From the NCBI GenBank assembly GCA_021732605.1, contig JAKFUS010000023.1, positions 1 through 64,000 on the forward strand: a stretch of DNA of 64,000 nt. Reading direction: 5' to 3'. The translations under genes were made by a program, and so were the position numbers. This stretch comes from Betaproteobacteria bacterium. Lineage in GTDB: Bacteria > Pseudomonadota > Gammaproteobacteria > Burkholderiales > SG8-41. Positions 14,424 through 23,558 of this stretch are shown here, piece after piece (position 1 is the first letter of the stretch; each line of letters starts with the position of its first letter). Under the pieces are notes generated by a model that did not search any database, was not told the DNA's origin, and saw only the letters and a program-made list of their open reading frames with translations.

Positions 14424-15311
14424 ATGATGAAAGAACAATACATCCAGGGTTTGAACAGCCGCGGATTTCACCAACTGCATTACACCGAATGGGGTGATGC
14501 AGAAAATCCGCGCGTGGTGATCTGCGTGCACGGCTTGACGCGCAACTGCCGCGATTTCGATGCGCTGGCCACTGAGCTGCAAAACGATTTGCGTGTCATC
14601 AGCGTCAGCATTGCCGGTCGCGGCAAAAGTAGCTGGCTGGCCAACCCCGACGATTACAGTTATCCGCAATACATGGCCGACATGACGACGCTGATCGGGC
14701 GCATCACCGCCACCGGCAGCAACGACATTTCCTGGGTCGGCACCTCCATGGGCGGCATGCTCGGCATGCTGCTCGCATCGCGCCCCGACACCCCCATCCG
14801 GCGCCTGGTGCTGAACGACATCGGCGCCACCGTCCCGAAAGAATCCATGGCACGCATCGGTGCCTATGTCAGCAAGATTCTGCGCTTCAAGAGCTGCGAG
14901 GAAACCGAGGCCTGGCTGCGCGTGACCCTCGCGCCGTTCGGGCCGCTGACCGATGCGCAATGGCGGCATTTGACCGTACACAATTCAAAACAGCACGACG
15001 ACGGCAGCTGGAGCATGAACTACGATCCGAACATTGCGCTACCTTTCCAAAAAGCGCAGACCCGTGACATCGAGCTATGGAATTACTACGACGCGATCCG
15101 CTGTCCGACGCTGCTGCTGCGCGGTGTGTCATCCGATGTACTGCCAAAAGACATTGCCGTGCAAATGACGCAACGCGGCCCGCAGCCTGAGCTGATTGAA
15201 TTTGAAGGCATCGGCCACGCGCCGGCGCTGATGAGCGATGACCAGATCCGGGTGGTGCAGAATTTTCTGCTGCAGGGTCCGGCTGCAACGGCCTTGCCGA
15301 CAAAGGGATGA
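14424..15311 (+). CDS. Alpha/beta-fold hydrolase
   Basis: The 295-residue protein has the classical hydrolase signature: oxyanion-loop VHGLTRN near residue 36, nucleophile elbow GTSMGG with Ser108, an acid in the SSDVLP segment near residue 240 and the histidine in GIGHAP near 264. The substrate is unknown; close relatives are annotated as generic esterases or as homoserine-acetyltransferase-like hydrolases. It lies between the GIDE gene and the acyltransferase gene, whose start is 22 bases downstream, so it may act in lipid or ester metabolism. That link is inference from position only. Confidence 0.88.
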   Translation: MMKEQYIQGLNSRGFHQLHYTEWGDAENPRVVICVHGLTRNCRDFDALATELQNDLRVISVSIAGRGKSSWLANPDDYSYPQYMADMTTLIGRITATGSNDISWVGTSMGGMLGMLLASRPDTPIRRLVLNDIGATVPKESMARIGAYVSKILRFKSCEETEAWLRVTLAPFGPLTDAQWRHLTVHNSKQHDDGSWSMNYDPNIALPFQKAQTRDIELWNYYDAIRCPTLLLRGVSSDVLPKDIAVQMTQRGPQPELIEFEGIGHAPALMSDDQIRVVQNFLLQGPAATALPTKG

Positions 15312-15333
15312 AGGAATAAAGGGGATAAACGGG

Positions 15334-16077
15334 ATGTTGCTGCTGCTGCGATGGCTGCGGAAATTCCTCGGCTGGGTGGATTTCATCCTGGTCAGCCTGC
15401 TGGTTTATCTGCTGGCCTGGCTGCCGTGGCCGGGCAAGCATCCGGTGGCGCACCTCTTTCCCTTCTGGTGCAGGGCTTTCGTGCGCGCACTCGACGTCGA
15501 CATCCGCGTCCATCAAAAAAATCGCCGGCGCCTGCCGCAACACTACATTCTCATCGCCAATCATCCATCGGCTTTCGAGGATATCGGCATCCCGGCGGTA
15601 TTCAACGTGGTGTCCCTTGCCAAGCTCCAGGTACAGGACTGGTTCATCGCAGGACGGATCGCCAGGACGGCGGGTACGCTGTTCGTGGATCGCGATAATC
15701 CCGAATCGCGGCAGCAGGTCATCCAGACCATGGTGGATGCCGTCAACGCCGGTCGCAACATCGCGCTCTACCCTGAAGGCGGCTGCAAGGGACGGCGCCT
15801 GTTCAAGGCGTTCAAATCCGGAGCCTTCGACGTCTCCATCCGGACAGGCGTTCCGATCCTGCCGGTGTTCCTGCACTATGAAGCGCAGGACGATTTCGAG
15901 TGGCAGCCCCCGTACACACTGCCGGACAAAATCCGGCACTTCATGTCCGCGGCAAATAACCGCGCCAATTACTATGTGTACGACCCGCTCGATCCCAAAG
16001 ACTACGCCGACAAATATGCCATGAAGGCGGCGGCGTATGCCTTGTACGTCCGCTGGAATGCCCATTACCTGGAGTAA
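15334..16077 (+). CDS. PlsC-family lysophospholipid acyltransferase, variant active site
   Basis: This 247-residue membrane protein has an N-terminal hydrophobic region (about 10-35) and the PlsC acyltransferase blocks: NHPSAFED (76-83), LFVDR (116-120), YPEGG (146-150) and VPILPV (173-178). The usual catalytic H(X)4D reads H77-(X)4-E82 here, with an aspartate at 83, and the FPEGTR block is YPEGGCKGR. It should transfer an acyl group to a lysophospholipid or related acceptor at the inner membrane. The ATG at 15334 follows the hydrolase stop closely. Confidence 0.85.
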   Translation: MLLLLRWLRKFLGWVDFILVSLLVYLLAWLPWPGKHPVAHLFPFWCRAFVRALDVDIRVHQKNRRRLPQHYILIANHPSAFEDIGIPAVFNVVSLAKLQVQDWFIAGRIARTAGTLFVDRDNPESRQQVIQTMVDAVNAGRNIALYPEGGCKGRRLFKAFKSGAFDVSIRTGVPILPVFLHYEAQDDFEWQPPYTLPDKIRHFMSAANNRANYYVYDPLDPKDYADKYAMKAAAYALYVRWNAHYLE

Positions 16078-16165
16078 CGCGCGGGCAGCTGTAAAACACC
16101 TGCCCATGCGCGGGAGATGCTTTGGCGCGATGATCGACATCCCTTTTGCAAACCGGACTGTCCGC

Positions 16166-17632
16166 TCAGCGCGGCGCTCCCGGACGCCGCCCCTCCTGCT
16201 GCATGCGCCGCAATGCACTGAATTCTTCCGGTGATATGCGCCGGTCACCGTCGCGATCGACCCGGCCGAATTCCCGGGCAATGAACGGAAACCGCCCTTC
16301 CACTTCCGTCGGCGACAGATAACCGTCGCCATCACGGTCAGCGCCGCGAAACTCCGCGCCGCTGCTGTCGCGCACGCGATCCGGCACCAGTTCCGGTCGT
16401 GGCGGCCGCTCGCGTGGATCGGCATCAGGCGTCACCTCACGCGACTGCACGGCATCGGCGGCACGCGACGAAGCTGGCTCCGTGGTTGGGACAGCTTCCT
16501 GAGCCGGTGCCGCGGTTGCTGGTAGCGTGGCTACGGGCGCCGTTTGGGGCGGCTGCGGATGGCGCTTGTACAGGTCGATCCCCACCAGCAGGGCCAGCAG
16601 CAACAGCAGCCCAAGGCCTGCATGACCCCAGCCCACCCCCGAATCCGCGCGCACCGGCGTGCGCGGCGGCCGGGGGAACATGGATGCTGTCGCTGCCGTG
16701 GCAGCGCCCGCCGCGTTACGTGGCGCACCCGGCGAGCTTGCCAGTGGCTGCAATTGCGCCTGCGCCTCGAACACCGCACGCCATTCGGCTACGCTTTGCG
16801 GACGCAATTCCGGCTGCACCTTCAATCCCCACTCGATGGCACGCAACAACGGTTCGCTGTAACGGCCGCGTGCTTCCGCGAGCGCCTGCGCCACGGTGTC
16901 GCCCTGAAGGCGGCTGACGGCATCCGGCGGATTTCTGTCGGTCACCACGCGGAACAACACCCCGGCCAGCGCATAGAGATCGGTCCACGGTCCCTGCCTG
17001 CCGTCGGCCGCGTACTGTTCCAGCGGCGCGAATCCCGGAGTCAGCACGGCGGTCATGCCGAGGGTGCCGCCAGTGTTGGCGCGCGCCGCGCCGAAATCCA
17101 GCAGCACCGGGCTGCCGTTGGCGCGGATGAAAATATTGCCGGGCTTGATGTCGCGGTGCAGGAATTGCGCGGCATGCACTGCCGCCAGTCCGTCGAGCAG
17201 CGGCAGCAGGATGCGCCGTAAATCGGCCTCGGGCGGCTGCGGTGCGCGCTTCAGCAACTGGTTCAGTGATTCCCCTTCCTCGTAGTCCATCACCATGTAG
17301 CCGGTACCGTTGGACTCGAAGTAGCGGTTGACGCGCACGATGTGCGGATGGCTGAAACGCGCCAGTGTGCGCGCTTCCAGAATGAATCGTTCAAGGCCCC
17401 ACTGGTAGTCGTGCCGGTGATCGGTGGACACCGGCACCACGCTGCCGTCGAGCGCGCGTACCGCGAGGTCGCCGGGCAGGTATTCCTTGATCGCGACCTG
17501 CTTCTCGAGATGGCTGTCCCGGGCAAGATAGGTGATGCCGAAACCACCAATGCCGAGCACCGACTCGAGCCGGTATTCGCCCAGCGTCGAACTCAGGTCA
17601 AGCGCATTGCGGTAAACGGTCGCGTCGCTCAT
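16166..17632 (-). CDS. Membrane Ser/Thr protein kinase with two C-terminal EF-hands
   Basis: In this 488-residue protein the kinase domain (about 18-295) carries GIGGFG, the ATP-binding Lys49 (VAIKEY), catalytic HRDIKPGN (Asp161) and DFGAAR (Asp179), so it should be active. A Pro/Ala-rich linker, one membrane helix (about 339-355) and a second low-complexity linker follow. The outer C-terminus carries two EF-hand loops, DRDGDGYLSPTE (432-443) and DRDGDRRISPEE (459-470). A cytoplasmic kinase joined to a periplasmic calcium-binding pair suggests calcium sensing; this is inference. The second loop has Arg in place of the usual Gly at position 6. Confidence 0.9.
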   Translation of the reverse strand: MSDATVYRNALDLSSTLGEYRLESVLGIGGFGITYLARDSHLEKQVAIKEYLPGDLAVRALDGSVVPVSTDHRHDYQWGLERFILEARTLARFSHPHIVRVNRYFESNGTGYMVMDYEEGESLNQLLKRAPQPPEADLRRILLPLLDGLAAVHAAQFLHRDIKPGNIFIRANGSPVLLDFGAARANTGGTLGMTAVLTPGFAPLEQYAADGRQGPWTDLYALAGVLFRVVTDRNPPDAVSRLQGDTVAQALAEARGRYSEPLLRAIEWGLKVQPELRPQSVAEWRAVFEAQAQLQPLASSPGAPRNAAGAATAATASMFPRPPRTPVRADSGVGWGHAGLGLLLLLALLVGIDLYKRHPQPPQTAPVATLPATAAPAQEAVPTTEPASSRAADAVQSREVTPDADPRERPPRPELVPDRVRDSSGAEFRGADRDGDGYLSPTEVEGRFPFIAREFGRVDRDGDRRISPEEFSALRRMQQEGRRPGAPR

Positions 17633-17673
17633 GGCTGCCCGATATCACCACCATGTTGTTCGTTCCTTCAGCA

Positions 17674-18333
17674 CTATGCGTCCCGGACTGTATCACGCGC
17701 CTGCTGCATGGCCTGCAGCAGGACTTCCGGATCCTGCGCACCGGACATGCCGATGGTCCGGTTGAAAATGAAAAACGGCACGCCGTTGACACCTGCATTG
17801 CGCGCTTCGATGTCAGCCTTGCCAATCACGTCGGCATCCGCGTCGCTCTCCAGGTACTTCAGCGTCATCTCCCGATTGAGTCCGGCCTGCGTCGCGTAAT
17901 CGGCGAGCACGGCGCTGTCGGTCAGGTTCGCGCCCTCGATGAAATAAGCGCGGAACAGTGCTTCCGCCATCGCATCCTGTTTGCCGAGTTCGCCGGCATG
18001 ATGCAGTAGCCGATGCGCCTTGATGGTGTTCGGTTGCACGGAAATTTTTTCGAACTGCATGTCGAGACCGACGGTCTTGCCAACATCGGCGACACGCTGG
18101 TACTTGGCATGGCCACCGCCGCCAAACTTGCGCTGGATGTAGTCGAGACGGCCAATGCCGGACTCCGGCAGATCGGGGTTCAACTGGAACGGCAGCCAGC
18201 GCACGGCCGGCGGTTCTTCATCGGGATACAGTTCGGCGAACTGTTTCAGCGCGATTTCCAGCTTGCGCTTGCCGATGAAGCACCAGGGTCAAACCACGTC
18301 GGATACGATGTCGATGCTGATGCGTTTGTTCAT
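17674..18333 (-). CDS. DsbA/FrnE-family oxidoreductase, predicted selenoprotein (UPWC)
   Basis: The full frame from the ATG at 18333 (ribosome site GGAG, five bases spacing) gives 219 residues, with one in-frame TGA at 18289-18291. That TGA is codon 15, at the first cysteine of the thioredoxin-type CPWC motif: DVV-TGA-PWCFIGK. The rest is intact, including FQLNPDLPESG and the cis-proline segment GVNGVPFFIF, and fits cytoplasmic DsbA-family/FrnE thiol oxidoreductases. A gene start at the internal ATG at 18204 would delete the whole active site. I infer selenocysteine at residue 15; a nonsense mutation at that cysteine is the alternative. It is the last gene of the carboxylate operon. Confidence 0.8.
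18248..18283 (-). promoter_or_regulatory. Possible SECIS hairpin after the DsbA-family TGA (weak)
   Basis: Two alternative stems lie downstream of the TGA: GTGCTT/AAGCGC, loop starting 11 bases after it, and AGCGC/GCGCT, loop starting 24 bases after it. Neither has the GU-containing loop seen at the other two loci, so support is modest. Confidence 0.35.
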
Positions 18334-18407
18334 GATTACTCCATGAGTGTAGTAGTGAGTCAGTTTACAGCAGAATAATAACTATTTGATTTTATTGGTA
18401 ATTTAAA

Positions 18408-19781
18408 TCAAGAGCGCAGGTGGCTCAAATCGAGCCGGCCGGCAAAAAATCCCGGCACTGACTGCAGAAAACCGCCGCTTTGTTTTTCGCTCCAGCCGCC
18501 GAATGCCGCGTTGAGGCGGAACTTGTCCTCGATGTCGGCGCGCGACAGCGGCTCCTGCACCCCACCGCGGATATGCGGCTGGCGCTCTTCGACCACGCGC
18601 CCATCTTTTAACGTCATCCGCACATGACCTGTGTAGGCTTTCGGATAGGGATTGTTCGGGTCGACCACGTAGCGCACCTTGGCCGCCAGTGCGAGGATGC
18701 GCGGATCGCGGACCGTCTCTTCGGTAAACGCCGCCAGCCCCGCACCGCCGGTGACAAACGCCACCGCAATGTTGAACGGCGCGCTGAATTTCGCCGCGTA
18801 TTCGTTGGCCGGGCGGTGCTTGGACGGCAGCGGATCCCACAGACGGTGCACATATCCTTCCGCGGTTTCGCACAACACGTCGGTCACGTCTTCCGCGACA
18901 AAACCTTTTTTCGCCAGACGCAGCGCGCAATCGACGTAGGGCTGGTTCATGGTGCCGGTGGCATAGGGCTTGAAGGTGATGCGCGAGGTATACCAGTCGC
19001 GGCCGAAGTCACGGGTCAGCACATCGTAATTGCCTTCAGTGGCGCGGGCAAAACCATTGAACAAACCGTGCGTACCCTCGAACACCGTGCGCGGACCGAG
19101 AAAACCCTGCGCACCCAGACGCGCCGCCTGGATGCCCGCCTGCGCAGCCCAGCCGGCGTGCAGGCGTTTGGTCCACGCGCCTTCGGCCAGATATTCGATG
19201 ATGCCGCTGGCCATGCTGCCAGCGATGCCCAGTGCATCGACGGTCTGCTGCTTGTTCAGTTTCAGCGTGCGCGCCACCGCCAGCGTCGCCGCCATCGCAC
19301 CGAGCACGGCAGTCGGATGAAATCCGGATTTGTGGATTGCTTTCGGAATCACCATCGACATCCGGCACAGGGTTTCAACACCGACGACAAAACCCGCCAG
19401 CGCATCGCGCCCGTCGCAGCCAAACCGTTCGGCCGCCGCCAGCACCGCGGGCCCAATGACCGTGCTTGAATGCACCGGCCCACCCTCGAAGGTGTCGTCG
19501 AAATCCTCGCCATGGGTGGCCGTGCCGTTGATCAGTGCCGCGGCCTCCGCCGAGAATGTCTTCTCGTGCCCGATGGCCGTGCAGGGTCCGCCAGCATCGA
19601 CACCGGCGATCACTGCTTTCACATAGTCGGTGTCACGCGCCGCCACGCACAGGCCGACAACATCAATCAGCAACTCCTCGGCGCGGGCGCGCACGGCTTC
19701 GGGCAATTTCTCGGCGGTCAGTGCAATGGCTTGGTCGGCTAGTTTTTCGGCTATTGCTACTGTGGGCAGTTTTGCGGTCAT
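18408..19781 (-). CDS. MmgE/PrpD-family protein (carboxylate dehydratase-like)
   Basis: This 457-residue protein matches the all-helical MmgE/PrpD fold, with the segments HGEDFDDTFEGGPVHSS near residue 95 and GFHPTAVLGAMAA near 160. The family includes 2-methylcitrate dehydratase and cis-aconitate decarboxylase. Beside TTT transporter genes it probably dehydrates or isomerises the imported carboxylate. The ATG at 19781 (MTAKLPTVAIAEKLA) is chosen over a longer frame that reaches 19922. It follows the receptor gene on the same strand and precedes the Sec-type DsbA gene by 74 bases. Confidence 0.9.
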   Translation of the reverse strand: MTAKLPTVAIAEKLADQAIALTAEKLPEAVRARAEELLIDVVGLCVAARDTDYVKAVIAGVDAGGPCTAIGHEKTFSAEAAALINGTATHGEDFDDTFEGGPVHSSTVIGPAVLAAAERFGCDGRDALAGFVVGVETLCRMSMVIPKAIHKSGFHPTAVLGAMAATLAVARTLKLNKQQTVDALGIAGSMASGIIEYLAEGAWTKRLHAGWAAQAGIQAARLGAQGFLGPRTVFEGTHGLFNGFARATEGNYDVLTRDFGRDWYTSRITFKPYATGTMNQPYVDCALRLAKKGFVAEDVTDVLCETAEGYVHRLWDPLPSKHRPANEYAAKFSAPFNIAVAFVTGGAGLAAFTEETVRDPRILALAAKVRYVVDPNNPYPKAYTGHVRMTLKDGRVVEERQPHIRGGVQEPLSRADIEDKFRLNAAFGGWSEKQSGGFLQSVPGFFAGRLDLSHLRS

Positions 19782-19907
19782 CGATTCATCACTATTCACA
19801 TAAAGTAACGGGGGCCAGCGGTCGTTGAAAAAGCGATGGGCGAGCGCGTTGGGAGAGTAGCGACCCAGCGCACACGCCTTTAAATCTTCGCAAAAAGAGA
19901 CTTGAAG

Positions 19908-19940
19908 AACCGCCAATTGCATCCATCACAACTGGCGGTT
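19908..19940 (-). terminator. Hairpin downstream of the tctC-type gene
   Basis: The 8-bp stem AACCGCCA/TGGCGGTT with a 17-base loop lies in the 223-base gap between the receptor gene and the MmgE/PrpD gene. It lacks a strong T-tract, so it may stabilise or attenuate the operon transcript rather than end it. Confidence 0.4.
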
Positions 19941-20004
19941 GCCTTTCAACTACGGCCGCACACCCCGTTGTCATGCTCGTTGTTGTCAGGAAATTCACGG
20001 GAGC

Positions 20005-20979
20005 TTAGCGCACAACCTTGGCACCGGCTTCCTTCAGGATATCGCGCATCTGATTGGTGTAGGTATCGAAGAACCTGGACAGTTCGGCAGACTTCTGGAA
20101 ACCGTCCTCGAACTGCTGCTCTTCAAGGTATTTGCGCCAGGTTGCTGTTTTCGAGAGGCGCAGGAACAGGTCTTCGTAATAAGCCACCACATCCGGCGCC
20201 ACGCCGGGAGGCATCAGGATACCCCGCACCTGCGGCACGTTCGGGATATCAAACCCGGATTCCTTGATGGTCGGTATGTTTGGGAAACCGGCCAGGCGTT
20301 TGTCGGAAACCTGGGCAATCACCCGCATGCCGCCGGCCTTGATGTGCTCACCGGCTTCCTGCGGCTCGATGATCATCATGTTGACATGGCCGCCGAGCAG
20401 CGCGGCAATACGCTCACCACCGCCGGGGAAGGAAATATAGGCCCAGCTGGAATTGGTTTCTTTCATCAGCAGCTGGCGCACCACGTTGTCGCGGCTGGTG
20501 ATCGAACCGCCCGACTGTTTCATCGTGCCTGGAGCTTTTTTTGCAGCGTCAATGAAATCCTTCAGGGTTTTGTACGGGGCGTCAGCCTTCACTGCCACCA
20601 ACGCCGGCTCCAGCACCAGACGCACGATCGGAGTCATGTCCTTGACCGTGTGCTGTGCCTCGGCGCGGGTCAGCGGATTGGTCAGCCAGTTGCCGGTAAA
20701 CACGGCGATGGCGTGGGTGTCGCCTTTTTTCTCTGCCACATAAGCCATGGCGCGCAAGCCGCCACCGCCATCGCGGTTGTTGACCTGAAAACGCACGGGG
20801 GCGAGGTTTTCCTTCTCGATGACCTGAGAGATGAACCGCGCCAGCACGTCGGCGCCGCCGCCGGGTCCCGTGTGTACGATGAACTCGACCGGCTTGGTCG
20901 GCTTGAACTGGGCCCAGGCAGGGGCAGCAGCCAGTGCGGCAGCACAGGCGGCGATGATGATGCGGTTACAGAATTTCAT
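20005..20979 (-). CDS. TctC/Bug-type receptor of a tripartite tricarboxylate transporter
   Basis: This 324-residue periplasmic binding protein has a signal peptide ending AAPAWAQ (about residue 23). The Bug signature is present as KPVEFIVHTGPGGGADVLAR, with the second lobe around FPGGGERIAALLGGHVNMM. The ligand is unknown; the family binds carboxylates. Its gene follows tctB and tctA, so it is the cognate receptor of this TTT system. A GAGGAGG site precedes the ATG at 20979. The first glycine-rich loop is less canonical than in the three Bug proteins further along. Confidence 0.9.
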   Translation of the reverse strand: MKFCNRIIIAACAAALAAAPAWAQFKPTKPVEFIVHTGPGGGADVLARFISQVIEKENLAPVRFQVNNRDGGGGLRAMAYVAEKKGDTHAIAVFTGNWLTNPLTRAEAQHTVKDMTPIVRLVLEPALVAVKADAPYKTLKDFIDAAKKAPGTMKQSGGSITSRDNVVRQLLMKETNSSWAYISFPGGGERIAALLGGHVNMMIIEPQEAGEHIKAGGMRVIAQVSDKRLAGFPNIPTIKESGFDIPNVPQVRGILMPPGVAPDVVAYYEDLFLRLSKTATWRKYLEEQQFEDGFQKSAELSRFFDTYTNQMRDILKEAGAKVVR

Positions 20980-21094
20980 TTTTTAATCCTCCTCGTTTGG
21001 CAGACTTATGTAATTAACTCGGGTAACAAAACCAGTTACCCGTATGGACTGAGGCGAACCGCAAAGGTTCAGCGGCTTAGTTTAGCCACTTATT

Positions 21095-22606
21095 TCAGCC
21101 GTTTTCTTCGAGCGCCTTGACCCGCCAGGCATTGGCGCGGCGAAACAGCGGCAGACACAGCAGGATGACAGCCAGAACCAGCATCGTGGCCGAGATCGGT
21201 CTGGACACCAGAATACTGAGATCACCCTGCGACATCATCAGCGACTGGCGCAGCGCGCGCTCCATCGAGTCGCCGAGCACCAGTCCGAGGATCAGCGGCG
21301 CCGAGGGATAATCCAGTCGCCGAACTGCGTAACCGAGCAGTCCAAAGACCACCAGCATCCAGCAGTCGAACAGGCTGCTCGACACGGCATAAACGCCGAT
21401 GATGGAAATGCCGAAAATGATCGGATACAGGATGTACTCGCGCAGCTTCAAGATTTGCGCAAACAGCGGGATCAGCGGCAGGTTCAGCACCAGCAACATC
21501 ACGTTACCCACGTACATGCTGGCAACCAGACCCCAGAACAGATCCGGGTTCTCCTGGATCATCAGCGGTCCGGGACGCAATCCCCACAGGATGAATGCCG
21601 CAAGCAGGATCGCCGTGGTGCCCGAGCCGGGTATGCCCAGCGTCAGCAAGGGCACCATGGCGCCGCCGGTTTCCGAATTGTTGGCGCCTTCAGGCGCGGC
21701 AACACCCTCTGGCACGCCGGTGCCGAATTTCTCGGGATGTTTCGACACCGCTTTTTCAATGCCGTAGGAAATAAAAGATGCAATCGTTGAGCCAGCGCCC
21801 GGCAGCACACCGATAATGAAACCGACGATTGAACCGTTGAGGAAAGCAAAACGACAGGCCTTGAGTTCTGCCATTGTCGGCAGCAGGTTGCGCAGTCCCT
21901 TGGGCACCGGCAGCATGACGCCCTCCTCGCGTTTTTCCATGTTGCCGAACACTTCACCCAGCGCAAACACGCCAATGGCGACAATCACGAAATCCACACC
22001 GTCGAGCATCTCGGAGCGGCCGAAAGTAAAACGCGATGCATCGCTGAACAGGTCAATACCCATGCTGGCGATCCACAGTCCCACCAGCATCGCCAGCAGT
22101 GCCTTGATCATCGACTCGCCCGCGAGCAGCACCACCATCGCCAACCCCATGAACATCAGCGCAAAATATTCCGGTGAACTGAAGGACAGCCCGAATTTCG
22201 CCAGCGGCGGCGCCAGCAGCATCAGGCCGACCACACCCACCGTCCCGGCAATGAATGAAGAAATCGCGGCTATGCCCAGCGCCGCACCGGCGCGACCCTT
22301 GCGTGCCATCTGGTAACCATCAAGACAGGTCACCACCGACGCCGATTCGCCGGGCACGTTGAGCAGAATTGCAGTGGTCGAACCGCCGTACTTGGCGCCG
22401 TAATAAATGCCGGCGAGCATGATCACTGCGGTGGTCGGCGGCATGTTGAAAGTCAGCGGCAACAGCATCGCAATGGTCGCCGCGGGCCCGAGGCCCGGCA
22501 TCACACCCACCGCCGTGCCGAGGAACACACCGACAAAACACCAGAACAGGTTCAGCGGCTCCAGGGCAACCGCAAAACCATGGCCAAGGCTGGTCAGAAT
22601 TTCCAT
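21095..22606 (-). CDS. TctA large membrane subunit of a tripartite tricarboxylate transporter
   Basis: The 503-residue polytopic protein with about 10-12 membrane segments carries the TctA hallmarks GVMPGLGPAATIAMLLP and GIPGSGTTAILLAAFILWGL, the two glycine-rich loops of the permease. It imports the carboxylate delivered by the periplasmic receptor, driven by an ion gradient. The ATG at 22606 begins one base after the tctB stop, showing tight coupling. The frame extends further upstream inside tctB, which was rejected. Confidence 0.95.
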   Translation of the reverse strand: MEILTSLGHGFAVALEPLNLFWCFVGVFLGTAVGVMPGLGPAATIAMLLPLTFNMPPTTAVIMLAGIYYGAKYGGSTTAILLNVPGESASVVTCLDGYQMARKGRAGAALGIAAISSFIAGTVGVVGLMLLAPPLAKFGLSFSSPEYFALMFMGLAMVVLLAGESMIKALLAMLVGLWIASMGIDLFSDASRFTFGRSEMLDGVDFVIVAIGVFALGEVFGNMEKREEGVMLPVPKGLRNLLPTMAELKACRFAFLNGSIVGFIIGVLPGAGSTIASFISYGIEKAVSKHPEKFGTGVPEGVAAPEGANNSETGGAMVPLLTLGIPGSGTTAILLAAFILWGLRPGPLMIQENPDLFWGLVASMYVGNVMLLVLNLPLIPLFAQILKLREYILYPIIFGISIIGVYAVSSSLFDCWMLVVFGLLGYAVRRLDYPSAPLILGLVLGDSMERALRQSLMMSQGDLSILVSRPISATMLVLAVILLCLPLFRRANAWRVKALEENG

Positions 22607-22607
22607 G

Positions 22608-23072
22608 TCAGAAGCCCAGCGGGCCGGCAGGCAGGCTGAGCTGCAGCGCCAGTCCGAACACCAGATAAAAACCGACGGTATTGCCGACGGCAACCGCCAG
22701 CGCCACTTTCAGCGGCTGGCCATACATCACCGCCACCACAAACAGCGTCAGCAGCGCCAGAGCGAGCAGGAAACCGAGGGGTTTGATCAATGCGACACAG
22801 ACGGCGAACGCCGCCCATACGATCAGCGCGCGCCCGATGCCAGTCCAGTCCACCACTTTTTCCGCAGTGTTTGCGGAAAGCCCAGAACGCAGCACCAGGA
22901 TCAACGACAGCACCACCATGGCCAGGCCGTACCACATAGGGAAAAACCCGGGGCCCGGGCCTTCCGCGGTGCTGTAGTCCCAGCGCCAGGCTTGGCTGAC
23001 GATGTATGCGCCCAGCGCGGCCAGCACTGCGCCGGACACGACATCACCCTTGATCCATTTCGATTGCGTCAC
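22608..23072 (-). CDS. TctB small membrane subunit of a tripartite tricarboxylate transporter
   Basis: The 154-residue protein has four hydrophobic helices and the TctB-like motif GPGPGFFPMWYGLAMVVLS near residue 40. It partners the large subunit encoded immediately downstream. The start is GTG at 23072, with AGGAG eight bases upstream. Function is inferred from the gene order B-A-C and the fold; small TctB subunits are poorly conserved. Confidence 0.9.
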   Translation of the reverse strand: MTQSKWIKGDVVSGAVLAALGAYIVSQAWRWDYSTAEGPGPGFFPMWYGLAMVVLSLILVLRSGLSANTAEKVVDWTGIGRALIVWAAFAVCVALIKPLGFLLALALLTLFVVAVMYGQPLKVALAVAVGNTVGFYLVFGLALQLSLPAGPLGF

Positions 23073-23131
23073 ACTGCTGCTCCTGCTTTACCCAGTACTT
23101 GTAACAAACGGGACTTGATCGCTTTTTGGAA

Positions 23132-23524
23132 CTAAGCGCGTTTGGTTCGTTTGTAACGACCCACCGGCACGATTTCCGCAGTGGTGCCGCCGGGCGCACG
23201 AAATTTCACCGGTATCACACCCGGATCACTGATGATGGTGCAGCCGTATTTCTTGATTTCATCGGTGTACTTCTCGATGTCTTCGACTTCGATGGCGAAA
23301 TGGTGAATACACGGCCCGGCGCCCGATGCCTTGGATTCGGCAGATTGCGTGCCGGCGTCGTATTTGATCAGCGTGAAGTCCATGTCGCCGTCGGTCAGAT
23401 GGCAGGAAATATGATCCCGCGTTTTTTTAGTCACGACCTCCTCAAAGCCGAACACTTTTTGGTAAAACTCGGTGGTCTTTTCAAGATCATCGACTTTCAG
23501 CGCCAGATGCACGATGCGATTCAT
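23132..23524 (-). CDS. VOC-superfamily (glyoxalase-like) protein
   Basis: This 130-residue protein has two beta-alpha-beta-beta-beta modules, starting RIVHLALKVDDLEKT and CIHHFAIEVEDIEKY. The metal ligands expected of a vicinal-oxygen-chelate enzyme are visible as histidines at the module starts and a glutamate near the end (TTAEIVP). Possible activities include epimerase, isomerase, dioxygenase or lyase; which one cannot be told. It sits between the ModA-like gene and tctB and probably takes part in breakdown of the imported compound. Confidence 0.88.
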   Translation of the reverse strand: MNRIVHLALKVDDLEKTTEFYQKVFGFEEVVTKKTRDHISCHLTDGDMDFTLIKYDAGTQSAESKASGAGPCIHHFAIEVEDIEKYTDEIKKYGCTIISDPGVIPVKFRAPGGTTAEIVPVGRYKRTKRA

Positions 23525-23558
23525 GGATACCCCCTCGGTTCAAACGTAAATTGTCGAC

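Noticed and set aside
17674-18204. DsbA-family gene starting at the internal ATG at 18204 (176 residues)
   Set aside because: It would lack the N-terminal strand and the CxxC redox motif. The upstream codons continue the family sequence exactly to a start with a good ribosome site at 18333, apart from the TGA.
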